Source of the DNA: JAABRU01 sp041390465
GTDB lineage: Bacteria; Desulfobacterota; Desulfobacteria; Desulfobacterales; Desulfococcaceae
Direction: 5' to 3'
Length of the DNA stretch: 64,000 nt
NCBI GenBank assembly: GCA_041390465.1
Contig: JAWKPW010000004.1
Location: 1-64,000, forward strand
The notes under the pieces are model-generated. The model was not told the origin of the DNA and made no database searches. It worked only from the letters and a program-made list of their open reading frames with translations. The translations under genes were made by a program, and so were the position numbers. Each line of letters starts with the position of its first letter. The stretch's first letter is position 1. Of the stretch, positions 35,936 through 48,531 are shown piece by piece.

Positions 35936-38900
35936 AGTGCAGATGCGGATAATGACGGATTTACGCTGGCTCAAGGGGATTGCAATGACAGTGATGCAAA
36001 TATTCATCAGATGCTGAAATTTGCGGGGATGGCATTGACCAGAACTGTGACGGCAAAGGATGCGGAATGTCCGGTTGGGGAAAATGCACGGGTGCGGGTC
36101 AGTGTTGTGACAGATTCGGGTGAAAATGGCATTTCAGAAATCCGGCTGGATTATAAGCAGGTTCTGGCGTGCGGTGAAGGCGGATGCCGGGTTGACCGTT
36201 GAGAATCAGGTAATAAATCTGCTGGATGCGGAAAACAGTGCCATCACGCTGGCGGATACGGCTTTGTCAGACAGAAAAATCACTATCTGGCCTTAGTACT
36301 GGGTGCGGATAACCGGGTTGTGGTGAATGGGGAATCCCATGCCCTATGAAAATTCCGTCCGGTGAACAGTCCCGGCCTGAAAGTGCAGTGGGATAAAACG
36401 GTTGCAGCAGGAAAATTGGCGGAAATCCTTCTTGCCTTTGATTTGGAAAATGCGGTTGTCCTTACCGGTGACGGCTATACTTATCCGGTGATCCGGATCG
36501 TTTCCAGGTATCGGCTGCTGTTGGAAAGCGCAGACTGCTGTGGTCAGTGCCAAAAAAGGCAGGGAAGTTCCGCAAGGGGAGAAACAGAAATCGAAGTGCC
36601 GGACGGAGCGGTGGATAGTTTTCCATTCTTTGGGGACGAGAGCCGGAAGGACAGGGTAACGCCTGTTTTTACATTGGGGCAGAAGGCCTGGTTTTCAAAA
36701 AACCGGTGAAATTGAAACTGAGTTATGATCGGCAAAGATTCCGAGAGGGTTTCGGGGAGACGGTCTGGTGATTCTCCACCCCGAGCAGAGCCATTGCTAC
36801 GGTGGTGAATGCGAAACCGAATACGCCCAGAGAAAGTGCACATTTTTCAACGGTTGGAGGGAACAATAGCTCAGGCTACTTTGGTTTATCAGTATATGGA
36901 ACCTCCGGATAATGAACCCAATTATTGTTTCGCGGTGTACGTTTTGACATTTCCTTTTATCTTCTTAATGACAGTTGTAACAGATCAAGCGGCTGTGTGA
37001 ATGCCATTGATTATCAACTTTATGAATCCGGCTCAGGTGCAATGATTCCAGTACATCTTATCCGAAATTCACAATTTATCCCGGAAGAACTCAAAACCAG
37101 CTTCCATTAAAAATTTTCCGGCACATAGGTTCCCGGAAGTTATGCTTCTATTTGGTTCAGAATTTATGATACATACGGAAATCCGCTGCCGGTTTTATCA
37201 AAGGCACAGTTTATATTGAAATTACCGTTGTTGAATCATCTGATCCTCCTGAACCACCAGCCTCTCGCCGCTCCTACGCTGCGCCGTCATTCAACGATGC
37301 TGTAAATGTTTCTACAGGACCGACGCTTGACTGGGATTCTGTCGGCGACACTGACGGTTTACCGTGTTTTTCTTGCTGAATCACAAAGCATATTGAGCAG
37401 TCTGAGCAACACAGATAAAGTATGCGACTGCATTATCAATAAAACCACTTCTTCCAGTTTTGAATATTCCTGACGGTACACTGGAAGAAACTAAAACCTA
37501 TTACTGGATGGTCAGAGCCGGTAACTCGAGAGCAGGCAAGCTGAATCCCGGTTATCTGGCATTTACCACAATCACACCCGGCACCGCCCAGACCTGAGCC
37601 TGATCCCGATCCAGATCCGCAATCTGATTCCTGTCCTCTTACTGCTCAGGCTGTTCTGGTCTATGCCGGAGAACAGATCGGTCCCGCCAGACTGCTCCCG
37701 GAGAACCGGTTACAGTTGTTTTTACTTTGAATAATCAGGCGGGGTTGATGCAGTAAAATTATACTCTCAAGCAGTTAATTCTGTTTCCAGTGTCAGCTAT
37801 CCCCTTTACTGTCAGCAGCGGTGGAACCGGTTCTGCAGAAGCTGAAAACATTCCGTATCCGGCTCCGGGCGAAACAATATATTTTGACCTTGTTGACGGC
37901 TGCGGCAATATCCACAGGACCGCTGGCGGCGCATGATATATTGGTGTCGGTTCGGGACCTTTACGGCCGTAATGCCGATCCCACCGCCCCCTGATCAATT
38001 ATGTGGATCTCTGGCAGAGCGGCTGCGGTAATGTCAGTGTATCTGCCAAATGTCACTGGGAATGAGGTGATCCGACTTCCGACATCAACGGTATTGCAGG
38101 TACTTTGTCATCATTGACCAGCAGTGTTTTCGATTGCTGTGTCCAATGCACTGAATCTGGGAATGAATGCTATTCAGATTACAATACGAGGGTATTTGTA
38201 ATACTTCCCGCTTCTTTCGGCCCCATCAATACTCCGGGTATCTGCTCCGACCGTCTCGGAGATTACAGTTTCAAATCCGCCTGTAAAGGGTTCAGCGGTA
38301 AAGATGCTGATCGGTCAATACGGCTATCGGCAGCTTTTTTACCGGGAATCCGTGCGGTTATAGCCAGTTTAGGTGGTACGACCATAAGTTTGGATCGTTC
38401 TTATAACTCTGCGGCTACCCTGTGGACTCCGGCTTCCATTAAACGCTACACACAAGAGTAAAGACGGTGAAATGAAAGAGGCAGTGATCGCCGGGCCATC
38501 CGCTGTATTTCAGTAAAGGATGGACCTCCAATCTGGGCGAATATCTGCTGTTTGTGGATATGGTTCCCTGGTTCAAAGGATTCGGTGCTTTATGCCGACG
38601 GTCATACCGCGCACTGTTTAAGAAAAAACGGCGGCACTTTCAAATCTGATTCTCCATTTAATTTTGATATTATCAGCAAAAGAGAGCCAACGAATATGTC
38701 CTTCGTCACAACGGATGTAACTGCTCTCCTGGAATCCAAACGTTTTAATGCGGACGGCAGACAGTTACTGTTTCTGGCCAAGGACAAATGAGATTATTCT
38801 GAATTATGATGGTGATATACTTGCCAATGTGGAAAATGCCAGCGGTCGGAAAATTGAATTCATTTCCAAATGACAGAAGGCATATCATCCAGGCTCTTCT

Positions 38901-41900
38901 GCCGAAAGAATTGTTCTGGAATATGAATATTCGGATAATTTACTTACTGCCTATGTGAACGGACAGGGACTGCGTACGGAATATCAATATAGACGGCAAC
39001 GGTCGAATGACTGAACAGATTACTCACAAGGGCCATTCTGGTCTTCAGCTCTCTATGACGATAATTTTTTGTAAAAGTCAGATCATAGGCGAAAATATGA
39101 AGTGCAGGTCAGCTGAAGACGGGCTTTCTCCCGTATCAAGTGACGCCTACGGCAGCCGCTACGAATCCATCTTTGTATTGACGACAAACGTCTGGTTCAG
39201 GTGGATCAACCGGACGGCAAATCTGAATTTTACGATTACGATGATGATTTCAACCGCACGTATTACATGGATCAGGCCGGAGCCGAATGGAAATGGACGT
39301 ATGATGAAAACGGCAATCGCCTGACTGCGGACAGGCCTTTTGGGATGGCACCGAAAGCGGGAATGGCAGTACAATGATAAAAATCAGGTGGTTCGCATGA
39401 CGGAAAACGTGGATCCGGCCACTGTGCGCACCACAACTTTTTGAATATGACAGCAAAGGCAATCTGATCCGCTTCTGCAATCCGCTGGGGCTGCGGTTCC
39501 GTGACCTATGACAGTCTGGGACAACCCATTGAACTGAAAGTTTGCCGGAAATGCCACCCTCCCGCATCACTGATGCAGAAGGCGACCTGATTTCCGTGAC
39601 CGAATGCGGTGAATGCCATCCGCGCTAGCCGCGACGGACTGGGCCGCACGGTTTCCATGATTAAGCCGGGAAAACTGATGCATTTTCCTATATTTACGAT
39701 AAAAACAGCAATCTTACGGATGTTAACGGGCACTCTGGGATGGCATATCTCCTTTGCCTTTGATGCCAATAAACAATCTGAGTGAAAAGACCGATCCCAA
39801 CGGTAGCAAAGATTTCCTATGAATACAATGCGTCCGACCGTCCGGTGCGGGTGAAAAACCAGTTGGCTTTTGACTCTGCTGCCGCATATAACACGGCTGA
39901 TGAATGAAATTACCGGAATCACTGATAGAAGGGGCCGTAACTGGACGTATGTGTATGATGAACTCCTGCGGGTGACGCAAGTTTCGGGATGTGGATACGC
40001 ATTTTTATTATACAACCCGGTGGGAAAAATCACGGACATGACAAATGCCAACGGCATTGTGACCATTCCGGAATATGACGCGCTGTACCGTCCCTGTCTG
40101 TAGTCCGCAATTACCGGGCCGGATTTGCGGTAATGCGGATACCAATGTCACCGTGTCTTTTTGCCACCACAATCTCATCAGCAGTAATATGCCAGGCCAC
40201 TGATCCCAGAAGGATATGTCCGCATAGTTTGTTTATGACCTCATGGGACAGCGGACAAAGAAAACCGATGCCGAAGGTTATGAATAGGTGTATTCCTATG
40301 ACCCCATGGGCAATCTTGAAAAAGTGCTGAATCCCGGAAGGTTTGATTCCCTGTTTGCCTATACGCGTGTGTATCAGTTGCAAAAGGCCGTCAATCCCAG
40401 AAGGTCATGCCGTGTCTTACCTCTATGTCTGGACGGACGCCTGACCGACAGAGACCGATATGAATGTGGTCACGCATTTTGCCTATGATGATCTGGGCCG
40501 GATGGTGGAGAAAAAGTCGGAATTATCTGCCCGGCCATGCGGGAGATTCCGAAACCAGTAATAACAGGATATGCCTATGACCTGGCCGGAAACCTGCGTT
40601 TTCTCACCAATCCCCTGAACCATCAGGCCGGGATTTGTCTATGATGCGCACCGCGCAGTTTCTCCGATTTTGAAAAAGGTCTGTTCCGCTTTTGCTATGA
40701 CGGGGTGAACAGCCTGCTTTCCGTGACAAGATGCGAAACAAACCCGCCCGGTATGTGTCGTGATGATCTCAACCGCCTCATTTTCCGCACCAATGCGGAA
40801 AATGAAACCGAGCAGTATCAGTATGACAAAATGGGCAACCGGACACATCTGATCCGAGGCCGACGGAACCGTGAACCCTGTTACGGATATGATTTCATCT
40901 ACCGGCTCAACAGCGTAACAGAATTTCCGAGGGTGTGAATCCGGGCAATGATGTGAATGCGCTGACCAGTGCGCATATGATGCACCGGGGCCTGCTGACA
41001 GATTGTCAATGCCAACAATGCCCACCTCCTTTGCAGCACTATTAAGTGGGCAATATGATTGAGAAACCGACCTATCTGACAGTAATATTAGGAGTATGAA
41101 TACGACGGCATGAAAAACCGGACAAGTGCGCACAGATGCCAAAGAGACCGTACCGAATATGCCTATTATCCGGATGATATGCTGGAAAATCCGTTATGCC
41201 AACGGTCAGTCGGTGCAGTATATGTATGATGCCAACAACAACCGCACACGGATATGAAGGGACTGGCTGGGGTACGGCCTGGGAATACTTGATCCCCTGA
41301 ACCGGATGACCGCGCAGAATGATCCTTTCTCCCGTGCCATGGCCTACGCATATGATGCGGCCTCAACCACACGGCTGTCACCTATCCGGACGGGAACCGG
41401 GTGAATTATACTTATTCTCCCAACAACTGGATGAAAAGTGTGGCGGATAAAGGGAATCTGCTCTGGAATACACCCGTGACAAAATGGGCAATGTGACCCA
41501 TATCGCAAACCCCAAATGATGCGGAATCCAAAACCTGGAATATGACCGGGTGTACCGCACCCTGGGCCTGATCAACCGGCGGACAGGCGGCGGGGAAAAA
41601 CTGAACTCTGCATTTGCCTATACTTACAACAAAGTCGGGCATGTGGTTCAGTCCGTGAACGAATACGGGTGGCGCAATCCGTCCGTTGCACGGAAACCTA
41701 CACCTATGACGGCCTGCACCGCCTCGCGGGCGTGGTCGATGATCTATCAAAAACAACGGGGAAAATGGCTTCCTATATGTATGACCCGTAGGGAACCGCA
41801 TCAGGATGGACATCCTGACCGGCATGTCAACACAGACACTCACAGACGGATTCACCAAAACCTATACCTACAATGCCGCAAACGGTTGCTGGCGGTCAGC

Positions 41901-43563
41901 CAAGGATTCCGTGAAAAAGAATCCCAATATCAATATGCTGGAAACCTATACCTATGATGCCAACGGCAACCGCATCGGCTTTCAAGACGGGTGGATGAAA
42001 ATGATAAAAACGCCTTGGTTGACGGCACGGATTACACCTTTGACCGGAAAACCGGCTGATACAGGCGTTGGATTACCAACTGGGCAGAAAAGACCGGAAT
42101 GTGCGCACAGACCGGGCAGTCACCGACACAGGATACGACGGCGGCGGCAGACGGATGGTGCAAACTATGATCCCAAATCCAATGCAATAAAGGTGTGGAC
42201 AAACGCACGGAATACGTGTTTGACGACATGATCCGGTTGCGGAATACAGTATACTCAATGGACAGCGGGAAAACTTCTACCGGGGGATATGAACCGCATT
42301 ATCACCATGCAGCATTTCAACTCCGGCACGAAGACAGATGTTCTGGTATCATTACAATCACAAAGGCGATGTGGTGGGACTGACCAAACAGAAAGGGCGG
42401 TCAACGCACAATTACCGCTATGATGCTTACCTGGAGATGTGATACCGGATAACGGGAATTTCACTGATCCATAATCATTATACTTTGACAGGGAAGGGAT
42501 TGATGATGAATACGGGGCTGATATGGTTTGAGAACGGCATTATGATCCGGATACGGGCGTTTGGATTTCGCAAGGATAGTTATCGGGGGATTATAAGTGA
42601 TCCGATGAGTTTTTGCATAGATATGGATATATACTTAATAACCCTGTCAATTATTTTTGATCCATTAGGTTTTTGATCTTCCAACGCACATCCGACTTGG
42701 CGTTTATGCATATGAAAACAATCTAAGATCTGAACTAATTAACTTATGAGCTTTGATAGGGATGCCTTTGTAAAAGTTTAATGTTAGGTTCTATATCTCC
42801 TGATGTAGAATTTCAGTTAAACTGGGATTGCTTCTGTTCCATCTGTTAGTATAATAGAACAATGCTTTAGCGGATAAAACAATCAATGGATTCGTGAAAG
42901 AAATTCATGAGATGTGGCTTGTCGAAAATATAATGAACTTATGGAACAAGCAGCAGATTTTGTTAAAGGTGCTGCTGAAGAGCATTAAAGCATTTACCTT
43001 TCAATGGCTATGATAAATTAGTCTCTGTCCGCAATTTGGTGGAAGAGTACAGATGCTTTTGGTTTTTTCTTGCCTAAGATCAAAAGATTTTCACCCATAT
43101 CTCAATAATCTTAATGATTCACATTACGGTGCAAAAGTTGGCAGCATGGTATGGCAGTAGAGGCTGTACCGCTTCTTACATGCAAGATGAACATGAAGAA
43201 TGCTGAGTCATTACTTGAGATATATCATAACAATATTGAATCTCAGAACTATGAAGATGCTGCATTTGCATTAGGAAAAGCTCTTCATTTCCTTCAGGAT
43301 CTTGGACTCCTTCTCCTTACTGTTCGTGAAAATGGTGTAATAACATGGTTTCAGAGACTATAATGCTCAAGTCCTGTTCTCCATGCTGGCTTGAGACTCT
43401 CCCTGAAATTTTGGAACGGTTTTTAATCAAGCACTGCCCAGCTTCCGAGCAGTTGATGGGTTTTGGAGACGTAGCTGATCTTTATCAAATGAGTGATTGG
43501 CCTGATACAGTTGGAACAAAATATAGTACACTCCCAGATTACCCTCGGCCTTTAATTGAATAG
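35787..43563 (+). pseudogene. Rhs/YD-repeat protein body, broken by many indels
   Basis: Read across frames this is one continuous large gene. First comes a putative metal-binding repeat (DNDGFTLAQGDCNDSDANIH, then CGDGIDQNCDGK), then Ig- or fibronectin-like segments with a proline-aspartate linker (EPDPDPDPQSD). After that come classic YD repeats: WTSNLGEYLLFVD, YDYDDDFNRTYYMDQAG, WTYDENGNRLT, YDSKGNLIRFCNPLG, YDKMGNRTHLI, YDANNNRT. The core ends with YDPDTGVWIS and NNPVNYFDPLG near 42.66 kb, the usual boundary before a variable toxin tip. The tip runs to about 43563. More than 40 indels occur while similarity stays high, so poor consensus rather than ancient decay is likely. Confidence 0.75.
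42676..43563 (+). other. C-terminal tip of the Rhs protein, possible zinc phospholipase-like domain
   Basis: Directly after the DPLG boundary the sequence becomes AT-rich and unlike the core, as toxin tips usually do. The readable frames give GVYAYENN, then MKNAESLLEIYHNN and YEDAAFALGKALHFLQDLG, followed in shifted frames by GTPSP and HGFRDYNAQVL. The ALHFLQDxGTPSH-type motif with a later H/D motif is what zinc-dependent phospholipase C and S1/P1-like nucleases use for metal binding. This is a weak, motif-level call. No obvious immunity gene follows. Confidence 0.4.
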
Positions 43564-43577
43564 CCCTGTAGCCGTAA

Positions 43578-43735
43578 GGTGGGCACGGCTTTATTGCCCA
43601 CCGCATTGTAACTACAGGGATTTCGGAACTACAAGGATTTTTTTAAGAAGGATTTTTATTTTGCCTGTAATCCTTTCTTACATTAATCCCTGTAGTTATG
43701 CGGTGGATTATTAGCAGACAACTACAGGGATTTCT
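43578..43735. repeat. Hairpin and AACTACAGGGATT repeats
   Basis: A hairpin GGTGGGCA...TGCCCACC (43578-43602) is followed by TAACTACAGGGATT (43609-43622), its exact inverse AATCCCTGTAGTTA (43685-43698) and a further direct copy at 43720-43733. The region lies between the Rhs tip and the GxxExxY gene and looks like a REP-type intergenic cluster. Confidence 0.6.
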
Positions 43736-43824
43736 GATAAGAAAGGATTGACGGAAATGAAATAATCGCTGTTACATTAATTACAAAGTTGTTATAAAAG
43801 GAACAGACATGCACCGGGAACTGA

Positions 43825-44165
43825 CCTTGCCATAAACGGCTGTCTTTTCAAAGTTTACAACACGCTTGGCAATATCTGGAAAGGATATTTATGAAAGAGC
43901 ACATCGAACTCCGCTCTCAGGGACTGAGAAAGCCGAATGTCAGAAAGAGTTTGAAGTGTATTATTTTGGCAGGCGGGTGGGACATTACCGGACGGATGTG
44001 CTGGTTGAGGATACGGTCATTGTGGAACTCGAAGCCGTGCTGAGCGTTCCGCTGCATCGGGCGCAACTGATCTCTTATCTCAAGGGATTTGACAAGCCAT
44101 TGGGAATCCTTTATGACCCTGGCAGCATCTCTGGGACATGCCACATATCCCAACAAAAACGAATA
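43825..44165 (+). pseudogene. GxxExxY-family protein, frameshifted
   Basis: The recognisable sequence is INGCLFKVYNTLG, then the name-giving G-x-x-E-x-x-Y element (GKDIYERAH / GYLYERAL in two frames), KECQKEFEVYYFGRRVGHYR, TDVLVEDTVIVELEAV and HRAQLISYLKGFDKPLGIL. It ends near YPNKNE. These small proteins (about 120 residues) have a PD-(D/E)XK-like nuclease fold by family annotation and are of unknown function. Three indels break the frame. The region belongs to the error-dense stretch, so it may be intact in reality. Confidence 0.75.
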
Positions 44166-44334
44166 AACCCCTTTGAGGAGATGATTTTGACTTTGACAAA
44201 ATTCAACTCAAAGGCAAAGAAAACATCAAGACTTCTGCTTTTCATGGCCGACCGGATACTGATCACGCTGGGGGCAAACTATTTTTCATCAGATATACCG
44301 GAAGGGCCTTTTACTGGGAACTCAGGTTATTTAA

Positions 44335-44474
44335 CTCTCAAGTTGCCAGTTATAAAGGAGTTTAATTTTTTAAAATATTGTCAAAACAAAAAGTTATAAA
44401 TTTTACCTGTTTTCTGCGCAAAAATCTGCCCCTTGAAATCGTTACGATTTTTTATAACTGGCAACTTGAGTTAT
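44335..44474. repeat. Inverted repeat flanking about 95 bases
   Basis: CTCAAGTTGCCAGTTATAAA (44338-44357) is matched in inverse by TTATAACTGGCAACTTGAG (44452-44470). It lies between the GxxExxY remnant and the 3' end of the ISAzo13 transposase gene, so one arm may be the end of that element. Confidence 0.6.
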
Positions 44475-44494
44475 TTATCAAAAAAATATACCAG

Positions 44495-45688
44495 TCAGAC
44501 AACCTCATATGGACGGATCAAAATGTCCCATTTGGGTAACAATGGATTTTCCCTGACAAAAATTTTTCAACTGAACGCATGGCTGATTTTGTCAGTGAAA
44601 CTCCCTTGTTATAATTTTTATTTGTTTTGCAGCAGGATGCAGTCCCTTCCATGTCATGCCCGACAATTTGCGTCTGAGCATGGTTTCAGCATCAATCAGC
44701 TTTGTTCCGTTCAGTGTTTTCGAGAATTTGACATCTCCCAATGGGACTGCATTTGCTGTGATACGGAGGATAAATGCTATAAATGAAAGTTGCCGATTTT
44801 TTGCAAAACCGGCCATGCATTGAAACCGCGTCCGCACACCGCTGCTTTCAGGACCGCTGTCAACTTTGATTTGTATCAGATCTGTTGATTTCTGTTCCTC
44901 AGCATCCAAATCATTCCACCATATTATAAGCCGTATCGGCAATAAAATCGCCTGTCTTGTGTGAACTGCCGGGGCTGATATGCAGTTCACCGCTGTTTTC
45001 ATTGAGAATACCGCATGGAATGCATTTTTCTGCTGTTGAAGTCATGATCTGGGTACTCACTGTCTGCCGCGAAGTTTTCCGCCTCCCGGAAAAAATTTCC
45101 AATTTTTACTGGCTGCTTTGCAGTCACGCCTTAACCTTTTTGTATTCCGACTATTTTCTGATTCATGATCTTTCTTTGATATTGCCAAAATTGCATCTGT
45201 CTCTTTGATTTTTCAAAAACTTGATTTCAGTGCATTGCCCGGGGACGATATCCCGTCCGGCAAAGAATTTTTGCCATATTGCTGCGGGATGGAACCTGTT
45301 CATCAGAAAATCCTTTTCTTTCAAAGCAGTTGCTGCCGCTTTGGCTGTCAGACGGGTATACGCGACGGCACTGAGACGCCGGATCCTGCTGTGAATGCTC
45401 TTCAGCAATCTGACGCAAATTCAACAGCGTCAGGTTCTCTTTTTCCCAAAGAATCCGGCCGCTTCTGGCTGATTCCGCTTCGATGCGGATGATCCCTGTG
45501 CGTTTTTCACCCGGTCAGGTTTCAACCTGGTTCTCCGTCCGAACACTGTTTCCGCCCTTACGCGGATTGCCTCCTGGTGTTTTAGTGTCATTTCAGCCAT
45601 GAATGAACGCCGTTCAGAACCATGCATTTTTTTGGCTGAGACGGATATCCTCAATATAATCAGTATTTAATAATTTCAGACATTTCAT
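44495..45688 (-). pseudogene. ISAzo13-family transposase, frameshifted
   Basis: The gene runs from MKCLKLLNTDYIEDIRLSQ (good AAGGAGG site) to the C-terminal LLPKWDILIRPYEVV. Family landmarks are AYTRLTAKAAATAL, AEKCIPCGILNENSGELHIS, IQIKVDSGPESSGVRTRF, YPPYHSKCSPIGRCQIL, NGTKLIDAETML and MTWKGLHP. Several indels and two in-frame stops interrupt it. Only one possible terminal inverted repeat was seen (44452-44470). It lies in the error-dense 35.7-48.5 kb stretch. Confidence 0.75.
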
Positions 45689-46290
45689 TCTGCCTCCTTT
45701 TCTGTCTGTTTTTTGTTCAGCAGTTGACAGTTGTCTGTACAATATTATATAATGATGTTCAAATCAGGTTCAAAATCAGTCAGATTTTAATTCATACAGT
45801 TTGGTATATTTATTTCAATAAATAGCCTTAAAATCTTCAAAGTGCAAAAGATGCGATAGCAAACAATTTGTAATGATTCAAGGGAATATAATATGATATT
45901 TTTTGATATTGTTTAATATTTTTAAACAGTTAAATCCTGGAGTCTATTTTGGAGGGTATTTCATTAAAATCAACTCTGTTTGGTATTTTTGAAAACATGA
46001 TCTGCAAATTTTGGAGTTTTGCTTCCTGCTTTAAAAAAAGGCTTCAAGGTTTTTATGGAAAATTTTTCATATAACGCTGCCAAACGAATTTTTCCGCACA
46101 GTTTTCCAAAAAAATTTTTTCCTGAAAAACTCCCGTCTGAAAAAAAATGCTTGCCGGACATCATCCTCTTCAATCTTATTTTATCCTTTTCACGCATATT
46201 CTGATTTTCCGGAGTTCCGGACATCTGGCCGGGCAAGGTGAAAATGAGAGAAGTTTATCCATACATCATATCAATCCGGAGGACAATTCA

Positions 46291-46972
46291 ATGACAACGG
46301 AAACAATGGAAACCAGGGAACAGTATCTGGAAAAAATGCTGACCGGAGGAAAAGCCTGTCTGCCTGCCATCAGGGAAATGACCATATGGGGAAGTTCCGC
46401 CGCTCAACTTCAGCGATGGCATGGGCTGGTGCGCTCCTATCTTTTTGTATGTTTTATTGTTGGTCGCCCTTACAAAAGCGGATAGGAGGATTTGGAGAGA
46501 GCTTCGGGCAAGAAGGCCTCACTCACCGGTGCATGTGCTACCGGGATTCAGAAAATTTTGAGTGTATGCCGGTTTTCAGTCCCATGAAACCTAGGACAGA
46601 TCATTGACAACCAGGCTCTGCTGGAGCGGGAAATGCTCAAGAGCTATCCAAAAAGGTTTTTCCATCTTGGCAGGATGCTATGTTGACAAAGATGAAATCA
46701 CCATCCCTTTCCGGCTGCTTTTGGATACAGCGAGACCGACGCATACGGATGGAAGACGGCGAGATGCTGGGGGACATCGAGACATGAGGCCATTGACCTG
46801 CATACGCAATGTTGACTTTCAGAACAATGTGCTGCAACGTCAGGTGGAATCTGCTGTCAAAAAACTGCATGAACGCCATTTCACCCGTGAATGCCCCTAC
46901 TACTTTGGAAATCATCAAAAGAAGGGCAGAGTATCTGCAAAAAATGGGAGGAGGGATGTGTCGGGCGTGTAA
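46291..46972 (+). pseudogene. Second copy of the zinc-ribbon/HEAT-like gene
   Basis: It starts with the same MTTETMETREQYLEKMLTG as the gene at 33036-33722 and ends with the same RRDVSGV. In between the frame shifts repeatedly (near 46345, 46440, 46510, 46590, 46650 and 46740). The text of each piece still matches the intact copy, so this is either a young decayed duplicate or an uncorrected sequence of it. Confidence 0.8.
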
Positions 46973-46995
46973 GTGCCAAAACGGAGCTGCTGAAA

Positions 46996-47954
46996 ATGAA
47001 AGACAAATTTCATTCCTTCTCCCGTATTCCGCAATCCCCATGCACAGTCTGTGCTGGCCAGCATGAAACTGCGACTTCCTTTTGTCCGTTTTCAGGCACG
47101 AAAAATGCTGAAACAGGCAGAATATATCATGACACGGAAAAGGGATACGTCTTTTGGGAAAATATTCTGCGCATGGAGCAGGGCTGCGGGATATGGTCAT
47201 TGATCCACGGATGGGAGAGAGGAAGTTCTGATTCGGTTTATCTCCTGTCCGCTGCCTCTTTTTCTTTTCCGTCAGGGATTTGACATCTTCCGCCTCAATC
47301 TTCGGGATCACGGTGACAGTCATCACCTGAATCCGGAGCTGTTTCATTCCTGCCGCATAGAGGAAACCGTGGGCGTAGTCGGGGCGGTACGGGATAAATT
47401 TGCGCACCGAAAGCTCTTTCTTGCCGGTTCTCTGAGGGCAACTTTGGACTCAGAATCGCAGTCCGTGCTCCGGAGGCAGGTATTCAACTGGCAAAGGTCG
47501 TGGCTGTCAGTCCGATTGCTCAATCCTTTGAAAACAATGGATGTTCTGGAAAACGGCCCCTTTTTCTATCTAGCTACTTCATGGGAAAATGGCGGCGCTC
47601 CCTGCGGAAAAATTCCGCCTTTTCCCCATTCTTCATGATTTGGAAAATCTTAATGTCCCGCTTTCCCTTTTGAGGAAGCATGACTGAATACTTTGCACCC
47701 CGCCATACCGGTTTTTCCAGTGCCAAAGACACCTGAACGGCTATGCACTTACCGGAAATATGCTGGGAGAAATCTGATGGTTCCATCTTATGTCGCTGCC
47801 AACCGGGATGATCCGGTCATTCCTGCCGATGATCTGGCGCTTCTGTCGCTATCTGCGTGGAGACGTGACCCAATGGGGCGGACACTGCGGATTCATACAA
47901 AATACGGGTCTGAACAGTTGGAAAAAACGCATGGCTGAAATTTTTCAGTCCTGA
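46996..47954 (+). pseudogene. Second copy of the YheT-like hydrolase gene
   Basis: It corresponds to 32040-33011. Fragments MKDKFHSFSRIPQSPC, LIHGWERGSSDSVYLLSAAS, VRDKFAHRKLFLAGSL and NPLKTMDVLENGPFFY are readable, as is the end ending FQS. The nucleophile elbow GFSLGGNFG is disrupted by an indel near 47435. The upstream spacing to the zinc-ribbon copy is the same as in the left arm. Confidence 0.8.
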
Positions 47955-48169
47955 CCGAGAACCAATGAATCCCGCCTGTTTCCTGATTATGGGGATACTG
48001 CCTGCCTGCGGTTTTCGGGCCCAGGATGCAGCAGAAAACACCGGATATACCAAATCGCCATTGAATTTATGCAGCACCTGCCGCCAGGTCAGGGACACTG
48101 AAATGATCCGGAAATCCTGCCAAAATTCCGTCTCCTTCATTCCGGGACTCCGGAATCAGACGAGCACGG

Positions 48170-48210
48170 TTTCAATGGGGAATCGGTATGATACCGATTC
48201 CCCATTGAAA
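48170..48210. repeat. Perfect 41-nt palindrome in the right arm
   Basis: This is the inverse counterpart of 31783-31823, with a central G. It could form a very stable hairpin or cruciform and may act as a terminator for the converging transcripts here. Confidence 0.8.
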
Positions 48211-48309
48211 AATATGATCTTTTTCTGCGGAGTTTCTAAATTTTGAAAGTTCGCGACCACAGCGGACTTTTTGAAATATCCTGGCATGACGAACCGATAG
48301 CGGGACTTT

Positions 48310-48531
48310 TCATGCTGACAATGTCAAATTGTAATGATCAACAAAACTGGATGCGGATTTCATGAAAATCATCACCGCGGCTGAAAGAAAGTGTTTTTCT
48401 GACCGGATTCGGGCATCTGTGACGCAGTGTGCAGTTGAAGCATTCAATGTGCGAAGTCTCCCCGCTTCCCTTTCCTGATGCCGGGTGACGTTTTGAGGGA
48501 AGATTATCCGCACAACTTTTGCGGACCGTGC
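48310..48531 (-). pseudogene. 3' remnant of the IS1-like transposase
   Basis: The last 70 or so codons of the IS1-like gene (GRLRTLNASTAHC, IRSEKHFLSAAVMIFMKS in one frame; GSGETSHIECFN and VRKTLSFSRGDDFHEI in another) are present in inverse orientation. The gene is cut at 48531, at the junction with the dehydratase gene, so its 5' half is missing here. Confidence 0.75.

Larger units (their letters stand above)
45829..48531. repeat. Right arm of the 2.7-kb inverted duplication (indel-rich copy)
   Basis: This is the reverse complement of 31463-34185. The order is AT-rich leader, zinc-ribbon gene copy, hydrolase copy, 41-nt palindrome, 3' half of the IS1-like gene. Compared with the left arm it has dozens of one- to three-base insertions, deletions and local scrambles, but few clean substitutions. 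The outer end at 48531 falls inside a dehydratase gene, which stops matching its family exactly there. Confidence 0.9.

Noticed and set aside
43578..43735. AACTACAGGGATT repeats considered as a CRISPR remnant
   Set aside because: Only three short copies in mixed orientation at uneven spacing, and no cas genes.
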